This document shows, in pieces, positions 40,303 to 48,092 of a DNA stretch of 64,000 nt. The notes under the pieces were generated by a model. That model had not been told where the DNA came from and made no database searches. It saw nothing but the letters and a program-made list of their open reading frames with translations. Within the stretch, counting starts at the first letter, position 1. Each line of letters opens with the position of its first letter. Made by a program: the position numbers and the translations under genes. The stretch lies in contig CAYGYT010000005.1 of the NCBI GenBank assembly GCA_964354215.1, positions 1-64,000 of the forward strand. The letters are read 5' to 3'. This stretch comes from CAVRZR01 sp964354215 (GTDB lineage Bacteria > Actinomycetota > Coriobacteriia > Anaerosomatales > CAVRZR01).

Positions 40303-42368
40303 GTGACACGCCCTTTCGAGTGGTGGCTGCCTTCGAGCCGGCGGGCGACCAGCCCAAGGCCATCGAGGAGCTCACAGACGGCGTACGCAAGCAGCTGCGC
40401 TATCAGACGCTCCTCGGCGTCACGGGTTCCGGCAAGACCTTCACGATGGCCAAGACGATCGAGGCGGTGCAGAAACCGACACTTGTCATGGCGCCGAACA
40501 AGACGCTCGCCGCGCAACTCGCCTCGGAGCTTCGCGACTTCCTGCCCGACAACGCCGTCGTCTACTTCGTCTCCTACTACGACTACTACCAGCCCGAAGC
40601 GTACGTTGCGACAACCGACACGTTCATCGAGAAGGACGCCTCCATCAACGAGGAGGTGGAGAAGCTTCGGCACGCGGCAACGGCCGCGCTCTTGTCGCGC
40701 AGGGACGTCGTGGTGGTGGCGAGCGTGTCGTGCATCTACGGCATCGGCTCGCCGGAAGACTATGCCGGTATGGCGGCGTTCCTCACTGTCAACCAGACCT
40801 ACGACCGAGACCAGCTCATCCGAGACCTCATCGACATCCAGTACGACCGGAATGACTTCGAGATGCAGCGCGGCACCTTCCGGGTCAGGGGCGACGTTGT
40901 CGACATCTTCCCGCCGTACGCCGACCACCCGGTTCGGGTGGAGTTCTTCGGCGATGAGATCGAGTCGGTTGCAGAGGTCGATCAGCTGACCGGCGAAGTG
41001 CTGCACGGCTACGACTCGCTGCCGATCTGGCCCGCCACGCACTACGTGACCGAGAAGCGCAAGCTCGCGCACGCCCTCGAGACGATACAGGCGGAGCTCG
41101 GTGTCCGGCTCAGCGAGCTGCGGGCCGAAGGCAAGCTTCTGGAGGCCCAGCGTCTCGAGATGCGGACCAACTACGATCTCGAGATGCTCGAGACGATGGG
41201 CTTCTGCTCGGGGATCGAGAACTACTCGCGTCACCTGGACGGGCGCGCGCCGGGCGAGCCGCCCAACACGCTCATCGACTACTTCCCGAAGGACTTCCTC
41301 TGCATCGTCGATGAGAGTCACGTCACCGTGCCGCAGGTCCGCGGTATGCACGAGGGCGACAAGAGCCGCAAGATCACTCTCGTCGAGCACGGGTTCCGCT
41401 TGCCGAGCGCGCTCGACAACCGCCCGCTGCGCTTCGACGAGTTCGAGGCGCGTGTCCCGCAGTTCGTCCACGTCTCGGCCACGCCCGGCGACTACGAGCT
41501 CAGGGTGGCCGAACAGGTCGTCGAGCAGATCATCCGGCCGACGGGGCTCGTTGACCCACAGGTTGTGGTGCGGCAGGTGCAGGGGCAGGTTGACGACCTC
41601 ATCGGCGAGGTGAAGGACCGCGTGGAACGCAGCGAGCGCGTGCTCGTCACGACGCTCACGAAGAAGATGGCCGAGGACCTCACGGACTACCTCGTCGAGC
41701 AGGGCATCAAGTGCCGCTACCTGCACAGCGACATCGGGACTATGGAGCGCGTCGAGATCCTGCGCGACCTCCGTCTCGGCACGTTCGATTGTCTCGTGGG
41801 CATCAACCTACTCCGAGAGGGGCTGGACCTGCCGGAGGTCTCGCTCGTCGCAATCCTCGACGCCGACAAGGAGGGGTTCCTTCGCAACCACCGGAGCCTC
41901 ATCCAGACGATCGGGCGTGCAGCGCGCAATGTGTCGGGCCAGGTGATCATGTACGCCGAAGTACTGACAGACTCGATGCGTCTCGCGATCGAGGAGACGA
42001 ACCGTCGCCGAGACCGGCAGATCGCGTACAACGTCGAGCACGGGATCGAGCCCACGACCATCCGCAAGGCTATCGCCGACATCGTGCAGTACGTGCGTGA
42101 AGGCGAGACAGAGCCGACTGCCGCAGCCGCAACGGCGGCGGAGCTTGCCAAGCTGCCGAAGGGCGAGGTGCTGCGGCTCCTCTCGACGCTCGAAGAGGAG
42201 ATGGGCGCCGCGGCCGAGGCGCTCGACTTCGAGACCGCCGCGCGGCTTCGCGATCAGGTTGTGCGGCTTCGGGCGGAGGTCGAGCGGACCACGACCGACG
42301 AAGTGCTGTCGCGACTGAAGCAGGGGGCGCGGCGCGGTTCGACCTACGGCGGCAAGCGGCGGCGGTAG
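40299..42368 (+). CDS. uvrB: UvrABC system protein B
   Basis: 689-residue damage-verifying helicase-like subunit of nucleotide excision repair. Walker A GVTGSGKT (residues 40-47), the beta-hairpin SYYDYYQPEAYV, the DEx-type IVDESHV, the motif V/VI region GINLLREGLDLPEVSLVAILDADKEGF and IQTIGRAARN, then the C-terminal UVR domain (LEEEMGAAAEALDFETAARLRDQ) that contacts UvrC. Its start overlaps the preceding stop by 4 bases. uvrA and uvrC are not in the window. Confidence 0.97.
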   Translation: MSDTPFRVVAAFEPAGDQPKAIEELTDGVRKQLRYQTLLGVTGSGKTFTMAKTIEAVQKPTLVMAPNKTLAAQLASELRDFLPDNAVVYFVSYYDYYQPEAYVATTDTFIEKDASINEEVEKLRHAATAALLSRRDVVVVASVSCIYGIGSPEDYAGMAAFLTVNQTYDRDQLIRDLIDIQYDRNDFEMQRGTFRVRGDVVDIFPPYADHPVRVEFFGDEIESVAEVDQLTGEVLHGYDSLPIWPATHYVTEKRKLAHALETIQAELGVRLSELRAEGKLLEAQRLEMRTNYDLEMLETMGFCSGIENYSRHLDGRAPGEPPNTLIDYFPKDFLCIVDESHVTVPQVRGMHEGDKSRKITLVEHGFRLPSALDNRPLRFDEFEARVPQFVHVSATPGDYELRVAEQVVEQIIRPTGLVDPQVVVRQVQGQVDDLIGEVKDRVERSERVLVTTLTKKMAEDLTDYLVEQGIKCRYLHSDIGTMERVEILRDLRLGTFDCLVGINLLREGLDLPEVSLVAILDADKEGFLRNHRSLIQTIGRAARNVSGQVIMYAEVLTDSMRLAIEETNRRRDRQIAYNVEHGIEPTTIRKAIADIVQYVREGETEPTAAAATAAELAKLPKGEVLRLLSTLEEEMGAAAEALDFETAARLRDQVVRLRAEVERTTTDEVLSRLKQGARRGSTYGGKRRR

Positions 42369-42395
42369 CAGCCGCGGTGTCGGAAGAGACCCCGC

Positions 42396-42425
42396 TTGAC
42401 CGCGTGTGGTCCCGCGGCGTACCGT
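42396..42425 (+). promoter_or_regulatory. promoter of leaderless cadC-like gene
   Basis: TTGACC (42396-42401), an 18-base spacer and TACCGT (42420-42425). ATG 42432 starts at the expected initiation point. Metal-responsive repressors of this family usually bind across such a promoter; no clear inverted repeat was found. Confidence 0.55.
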
Positions 42426-42431
42426 GCTCGT

Positions 42432-42869
42432 ATGAACGTATGCTCAGATGAGAGCGAGATGAGCGCCGGGCGACGCGATGTGCATCGAGCCGGAGTGGCC
42501 CGTGTAGACGGCTCCGACAGCGCCGAGTGCGACATCCTGCAGGTCGACAGCGAGGCGGTCGCGCGGGCGCGGGCGTCTGTGCCCGACGAGCGAACCATCA
42601 AACGGGTGAGCGACATCTTCTCGGCGCTTGCGGATCCAACGCGGGTGCGCATCCTCCAGGCGCTTTCGGCCGAGGACCTGTGCGTGTGCGACATCGCAGC
42701 CGTGGCCCGCGTCTCGCAGTCGGCGGCAAGCCACCAGCTGAGGCTGCTCCGCGACCGCGATCTCGTGGCGTTCACGCGCGACGGGAAGCGCGCGGTCTAC
42801 CGCCTGGCCGACGAGCACGTCCGGCTCTTGCTGGAGCAAGGACTCGCGCACGCGGCGGAGGCGAGGTGA
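42432..42869 (+). CDS. ArsR/SmtB-family metal-sensing repressor (CadC-like)
   Basis: 145-residue winged-helix repressor. ALADPTRVRILQAL, the metal-site helix EDLCVCDIAAVA, the recognition helix SQSAASHQLRLLRD and the wing FTRDGKRAVYRLADEHV follow CadC closely. The CVC pair plus an N-terminal Cys (about residue 34, in AECDILQVD) can form the alpha3N thiolate site for Cd/Pb/Zn. ATG 42432 fits a leaderless transcript; ATG 42462 is an alternative. The ATPase gene starts 4 bases after its stop, the standard repressor-exporter pair. Confidence 0.85.
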   Translation: MNVCSDESEMSAGRRDVHRAGVARVDGSDSAECDILQVDSEAVARARASVPDERTIKRVSDIFSALADPTRVRILQALSAEDLCVCDIAAVARVSQSAASHQLRLLRDRDLVAFTRDGKRAVYRLADEHVRLLLEQGLAHAAEAR

Positions 42870-42873
42870 GCGC

Positions 42874-45498
42874 ATGAACGACGCGCAGCCGGCCACCACC
42901 TCGCAGATCCCCCTGCGCGTGCCCTCGCCGGTACACTGCGAGCGCTGTGTCGAGCGCGTATGCGAGGCCGTGCGGCACAGCCCCGGCGTGACCTCGGCGG
43001 AGTGTGATGCGCGCACGTCGATACTGACCGTTGTACACGACGCCTCGCGCGTGTCGCGGCGCGCGCTGGAGCGAGAGGTGGAGCGGCTCGGCTTCGAGGA
43101 GCCGCACGGGATCGAGCATGCCAGCTACCGGGTCACCGGTCTCGATTGACCCGACTGCGCGCGGACCGTGGCGAAGTCCGTCTCTCAGCTTCCCGGCATC
43201 ATCTCGGCGGATCTCAACTTCGCATCGGGCGTGATGCTGCTCGAGTACGATCCCGCGCTCGATCCCCGTCGGACTGCGATGGCCCTCGTGCGCAAGGCGG
43301 GACACACCATCGAGCCCCTCGAAACACAGCGGGAAGAGGGCGTTGCGGTCTTCGAGAGTGCCGCAGACGACTGCTCTGAGTGCGCTGCCGCGGTGAGAGA
43401 GACGCTGGAGGCAGTGCCGGGGGTCGGGAGCGTGTTCTTCGAGCCAGGCGCCCGACGGTTTCGGGTAGGGTTCGACCCGAAGAGGCTTGTAGACGGTGTG
43501 CTTGCCGATGCGTTGCGCGCAGCGGGGCTCCCGGCGAGCCTCGTCGCTCGGCCTCCTGCCGAGACGGCCGAGCGGGTTCACTGGTGGACGGAGAATCGGA
43601 CCGAGATCGCGGTCATCGTCGGTGGCGGCCTCATAGCTGTGGCGTGGCTGCTGGGGCGGATCTCGCTTCCGGAGTGGACTACGACGCTGGTCTACGCCGC
43701 GGCCATCCTTGTGAGCGGCACGGTGACGTGGCGACGAGCGGTCGTTTCCGTCCAGGCGCGCACGATCGACATGAACGTCCTCATGAGCGTTGCCGTTCTC
43801 GGCGCCGTGGCGATCGGCGAGTGGAGCGAAGCCGCGGCGGTCATCTGGCTCTTCGCGCTTGGGGGCCTGTTGGAGTCGAGGTCGCTCGCTCGCACTCGCC
43901 GGTCCATACGCGATCTCATGGATCTCACGCCGGCGACGGCGCTCGTCCGCCGCGACGGAGAGGTGGTCGAGGTCTCGCCAGCCGACGTGCGCGTCGGCGA
44001 GATCGTCGTGATACGACCTGGAGAACGAGTGCCTCTCGACGGCACGGTTTCGCTCGGGTTCTCTGCGGTGGACGAGTCGCCCATCACAGGTGAATCGGTC
44101 CCCGTCGACAAGCAGGAGGGCGACCCGGTGTACGCCGGGTCGCTTGCCACCACCGGTCTGCTCGAAGTCATCGCGAGCACGACGAGCAAGGACACGATGC
44201 TTGCCCGCATCGTCTACCTCGTGGAGGAGGCGCAGGCGAGCAAGGCCCCCTCGCAGCGCCTCGTGGACCGGTTCACCCGGTGGTACACGCCCGCTGTCGT
44301 CGTGTTGTCGGCTGCCGTGGCGCTCGTCCCGCCGATAGCCGCGCGAATCCTCGGCACCGACTTTGGGAGTTCCGCCGAGTGGTTCTATCGCGGTCTGGTC
44401 GTCCTCGTTGTCTCCTGTCCCTGCGCGCTCGTGATCTCCACCCCGGTGGCGATCGTGTCCGCGATCAGCAGGGCCGCCCGCGATGGCGTGCTTGTGAAGG
44501 GCGGCATCTTCGTGGAGCTTGCGGGGCGCGTGAGAGCAGTGGCGTTCGACAAGACGGGGACGCTCACGCAGGGACGGCCCGAGGTTGCCGACGTGGTGGC
44601 CCTCGACGGCGCGGACAGCGGACAGGTGATGGCGATCGCAGGCGCGCTCGAGGCGTACTCCACGCATCCACTCGCCACGGCGGTCGTGAGAGCGGCCGGC
44701 GACCTGTCGCGCGGCATTCGCGTGCGCGGGTTCACCGACCGGCCCGGGTTTGGCGTACGCGGCACGATTGCTGGTGTCGAATACGAGCTCGGAGGTACGC
44801 GCCTTCTCGAGCGGCTTACCGACGACGCTGCTCGAGGGGCGCACGAGACCGTGGCTGCTCAGGAGGCTGCCGGGCAGACGGCTCTCGTGCTCGTGAGCGA
44901 CGGACAGCCGCTGGCGGTCATCGGTCTCGCCGACCAGGTACGCCGAGAGGCACGGACGGCTGTCGCTGGCCTTGACGGCCTCGGCATCGAGCACGTGGTA
45001 ATGCTCACGGGTGACAACGAGCGGACCGCGGCAGCGGTGGGAACCGCCGCCGGAGTGCGCGAAGTCCGTGCTCGACTTCTACCCGAGGACAAGACGGAGG
45101 CGGTGGGTGAGCTTCGGCGCCGATACGGCGTGGTGGCCATGGTCGGTGATGGCGTCAACGACGCGCCGTCGCTGGCGGCAGCCGATATCGGCGTGGCGAT
45201 GGGGGTTGCTGGCAGCGATACCGCGCTCGAAACCGCTGATGTCGCGCTTATGTCCGACGATCTCGAGGCACTGCCGAGGTTCTTCAAGCTCGGGCAGCGC
45301 ACCGTACGCATCATCCTCGAGAACGTCGTGTTCTCGATCGCCATCAAGGCGGTGACGCTGGTACTCGCGATCCTCGGCATCGCTACGCTGTGGATGGCGG
45401 TGTTCGCCGACATGGGCGTGTCGCTGCTCGTCATCGCGAACAGCATGCGTTTGCTGCGTCGGGCAGGACGCGAGCGTCCGGCGCGGAACTTCGCGTAG
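42874..45498 (+). CDS. P1B-type metal-exporting ATPase, probable selenoprotein (in-frame TGA at codon 92)
   Basis: An 874-codon Zn/Cd/Pb-type exporter if TGA 43147-43149 is read through. Three N-terminal HMA-like domains: HCERC (residues ~21-25), GLD-TGA-PDC where CxxC becomes UxxC at residue 92, and DCSEC (~168). Then eight helices with SCPCAL (Cys515-Cys517), DKTGT (Asp559), STHP (His598) and GDGVNDAP (Asp759). The sequence on both sides of the TGA (VTGLD / PDCARTVAKSVSQLPGI) is one continuous HMA motif in one frame. GTG 43168, the first possible start after the TGA, lacks a ribosome site and lies inside the domain. Alternatives are a sequencing error or a TGC-to-TGA mutation splitting the gene. 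Confidence 0.8.
43147..43181 (+). promoter_or_regulatory. candidate bacterial SECIS element
   Basis: TGA (43147-43149), 12 bases, then CGGAC (43162-43166), loop CGTGGCGAA (43167-43175) and GTCCG (43176-43180), with a G-T pair extending the base (43161/43181). The loop has G at its second position, and the stem-to-TGA distance matches what I recall of bacterial SECIS consensus. Fold energy was not computed. Confidence 0.6.
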
Positions 45499-45521
45499 GG
45501 ACACACAGGGCGGAGGTCGGC

Positions 45522-45869
45522 ATGGCAGAGACTGACAGCTTCATGCGATTCCTCGCAGCGTGGGCGCTCGTCCACGAGACCGCCGATGAGGGATGGAAGG
45601 CGGCCGTCGAGCGCGGCGAGACTCAAGCGCCGGGCACGATGAGCGAGGGGCCGGACGCCTTCGTCGACGGGCTCTCGGCGATGATCGCCGAGGAGAAGGA
45701 ACGGCTGAAGGCCTCGCTGGCCTCTGGTGAGGTCGAGGCGCCCGGCAGCATGGCGAGCGTTTCCGAACACCTCGACGAGCTCCGGTTCGAGATCTCCGAG
45801 CTCCGCGGCCGGATCGAGTCGCTGCAGGCCTCTCTCGACGCGCTCGCTCGCCGCGACGACGAGCGCTAG
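45522..45869 (+). CDS. small coiled-coil protein of unknown function
   Basis: 115-residue protein with no membrane segment. It contains two similar stretches (GETQAPGTMSEGPDAFVDGL and GEVEAPGSMASVSEHLDEL, ~35 residues apart) separated by a helical segment, and ends in a heptad-like coiled coil (LDELRFEISELRGRIESLQ). The repeat suggests an internal duplication. GGAGG precedes the ATG; the UbiB-like gene starts 7 bases downstream, so they are likely co-expressed. Family not recognised; phasin-like helical packing is only a resemblance. Confidence 0.65.
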   Translation: MAETDSFMRFLAAWALVHETADEGWKAAVERGETQAPGTMSEGPDAFVDGLSAMIAEEKERLKASLASGEVEAPGSMASVSEHLDELRFEISELRGRIESLQASLDALARRDDER

Positions 45870-45876
45870 GCCCGCG

Positions 45877-47238
45877 ATGTCGGCTCGTTCGCGCCGGATC
45901 GCCGCCGTCTTCACGCGTGCCTCGCTGCGCGCGGGTTGGCGCTCGCGCTTCGGATTCGCACCCGCGCCCGCGAGACGCCAGGTGCTCGCGCAGGAGGTGC
46001 GGGTCGCCTTCGAGCAGCTCGGCCCCGCCTTCATCAAGCTCGGACAGCTCATGTCCGTTCGCCCCGACCTGTTCTCGCCCGAAGTCGTCTTTGAGATGGA
46101 GAAGCTGCAGGATTCCGTGCCCCCGCTACCCGTGGCCTCCATCAGGCGGGTGATCGAGCAGGAGTTCGGATGTGCAGCCGAGGACCTTTTCGCGACGTTC
46201 GACGACGTACCGGTCGCTTCGGCATCGATCGCTCAGGTCCATGGGGCGACTCTGACGACCCCGATCCGCCCCGTGTTCGGTCTCGAGATGGCCGCGGGCA
46301 CTGCGGTCGCCGTGAAAGTCGTGCGTCCGGGTGCAGAGGAGTCCATCCTTGCCGACATCGCCGAAGCGCGGCGCCTCGTTGAGCGCGTCGCCCGGGTCAG
46401 ACGCCTGCGCCGCTTGAACCTCCCCGGATTCCTCGATGAGTTTGCGGCGTCGCTCGTAAGCGAGGTCGACCTCCGCAACGAAGGTCGGGTTGCCGATCGC
46501 TTCCGGTTCGACTTTCGCGACGATCCGCTGATGATCGTTCCGCGCGTGGCGTGGCCGCTCACGACCAAACGCGTCCTCACGAGCGAGTTCGTACACGGAT
46601 GGCGCCTGTCCGAGATGAGCGAGGCTGAGCGCGCGGGCGTCGACGGCTACGCGCTCGCCGTCCACGGCGCGACCGTGTTCATGCGGCAGGTGCTCGTTTT
46701 GGGGAGGTTCCACGCCGACCTGCATCCCGCCAACCTGCTCGTCACGCCCGACAGCAAGGTGTGCTATCTCGACTTCGGCATCGTCGGTCGCACGACGCCC
46801 GGCGAGCGCATTGCCATCGCTCAGGTGCTCGCGGCGACGGTGTACGGGGACGCGGACCGCGCCTTGCGCTACTCGGCGGAACTCGGGCTCATGGTTCCGC
46901 CTGAGCTTCAGCATACCGTGCGCGATCATGTCGCGACCCTGCTCCACCAAACGATGGGCGGCTCGGGCGAGCCCGCGAACGTGAAACGGTTTGCGGTCGG
47001 ATTCCTGTCGATGCTCGGTGACTACCAGATCCACGTGCCGATCGGCTACGGGTTGCTCATCAAGGCGCTCGTCACGGTCGAGGGTGTTGCGCGCCGCATC
47101 TACCCGCAGATCGACATCACGCAAGCTGCGAAGCCCTACGCGACGCAGCTCATCGCCCGGCGTATGCTGAGTCCCGGACGGCTGTCCGAGAAGCTGCCGG
47201 AGGCGATACGAGCGGGTTTGCTCGAACTCTCGTCTTGA
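45877..47238 (+). CDS. ABC1/UbiB-family atypical kinase
   Basis: 453-residue protein-kinase-like ATPase associated with isoprenoid quinone or lipid metabolism. The KxGQ motif FIKLGQLMSVRPD (residues ~53-65), the Ala-rich P-loop substitute ASASIAQVH, the AVKV lysine, catalytic FHADLHPANLL and the metal-binding LDFGIVG are all present. Unlike many homologues it has no obvious C-terminal membrane helices, though the last 60 residues are hydrophobic in part (PIGYGLLIKALVTVEG). Its exact client is unknown in most bacteria. Confidence 0.9.
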   Translation: MSARSRRIAAVFTRASLRAGWRSRFGFAPAPARRQVLAQEVRVAFEQLGPAFIKLGQLMSVRPDLFSPEVVFEMEKLQDSVPPLPVASIRRVIEQEFGCAAEDLFATFDDVPVASASIAQVHGATLTTPIRPVFGLEMAAGTAVAVKVVRPGAEESILADIAEARRLVERVARVRRLRRLNLPGFLDEFAASLVSEVDLRNEGRVADRFRFDFRDDPLMIVPRVAWPLTTKRVLTSEFVHGWRLSEMSEAERAGVDGYALAVHGATVFMRQVLVLGRFHADLHPANLLVTPDSKVCYLDFGIVGRTTPGERIAIAQVLAATVYGDADRALRYSAELGLMVPPELQHTVRDHVATLLHQTMGGSGEPANVKRFAVGFLSMLGDYQIHVPIGYGLLIKALVTVEGVARRIYPQIDITQAAKPYATQLIARRMLSPGRLSEKLPEAIRAGLLELSS

Positions 47239-47297
47239 ACGAAGGCGGGGGGACGAACGGCGCGTACGCCAGCGACCTGCGCGCGGCGCCGGAGTCG

Positions 47298-47972
47298 CTA
47301 CAGCGTCTCGTTGAGGCTTCCGGTGCGGTACCCCTCGAGGTCCTGCGCGACGTACGCGAAGCCAGCGTTCTTGATTGCTTCGGTTATCGAAGCCCGCATG
47401 GCCCACGCCCGTTCCATCTCCTGCGGGTCTACCTCGACTCGGCCCACGTCGCCGTGCGCTCTGACTCGGAACTGCCGCAGACCTAGTGCTCGCAGCGCCT
47501 TCTCGGCGGTGGCGACCATGGCGAGGCGCTCCTCGGTAATGGCCTCCCCGTANNNNNNNNNNNNNNNNNNNNNNNNNNNNNNNNNNNNNNNNNNNNNNNN
47601 NNNNNNNNNNNNNNNNNNNNNNNNNNNNNNNNNNNNNNNNNNNNNNNNNNNNACGAGGAGCGCGAACAGCTCCGATTTGCAGTGATAGCAGCGCTCGGGC
47701 GAGTTCTCCCGGAACGCCGGGTCGACGAGCTCGCTTGTCTCAACCTCGAGGAGGCGAAGTCCCAGTTCGTGCGCGAGCTGGCGCGCCTGCAGGATCTCGC
47801 TTTCGGGGTACGTGTCCGACGTTGCGAGTGCCGCGACGCACTTCTCGCCGAGAACAGCGTGCGCCGCGACCGCGAGCAAGGTCGAGTCGACGCCACCAGA
47901 GTAGGCGACCAAGAGGCTCTCCAGCTCAGCTAGACGCGCGAGGAGGGCCTCGTATCGTTGCGAGCTGTCCAG
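47298..47972 (-). CDS. larE: LarE-type ATP-dependent sulfur transferase (contains assembly gap)
   Basis: PP-loop enzyme that sulfurates a nicotinate-derived intermediate of the nickel-pincer cofactor. VAYSGGVDSTLL is the ATP site, and NSPERCYHCKSELF is the typical LarE cysteine motif. The middle is lost in a 100-N gap; the visible total is ~45 residues short of the usual ~270, so the real gap is probably larger than 100 bases. The start is unusual: the reading frame opens after a TGA, and the natural N terminus LDSSQRYEALLARLAELES begins at CTG 47972, 6 bases after GAGGG; the first standard start is TTG 47912, which would delete that helix. The C-terminal cysteines deciding the LarE subtype cannot be seen. 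Confidence 0.8.
   Translation of the reverse strand: MDSSQRYEALLARLAELESLLVAYSGGVDSTLLAVAAHAVLGEKCVAALATSDTYPESEILQARQLAHELGLRLLEVETSELVDPAFRENSPERCYHCKSELFALLXXXXXXXXXXXXXXXXXXXXXXXXXXXXXXXXXXYGEAITEERLAMVATAEKALRALGLRQFRVRAHGDVGRVEVDPQEMERAWAMRASITEAIKNAGFAYVAQDLEGYRTGSLNETL
47553..47652. other. 100-N assembly gap in larE
   Basis: Exactly 100 N. No repeat is visible at either edge. Size is likely nominal. Confidence 0.95.
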
Positions 47973-48092
47973 TGCGATCCCTCACCCCATGCAGAAGAGC
48001 CTTGAGTATACCCCCGCGAGGCTCGGCCCGGCGTGTGGGGAAGAATGGAAGGGGGCCCGCGTGGGGCCCGTTCTCGAGCCGAGGAGGAACAC

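Noticed and set aside
43168..45498. ATPase gene starting at GTG 43168 as a separate gene
   Set aside because: This start removes the first half of an HMA domain whose missing part lies in frame immediately upstream of the TGA, and it has no ribosome-binding sequence. Readthrough explains the sequence better.
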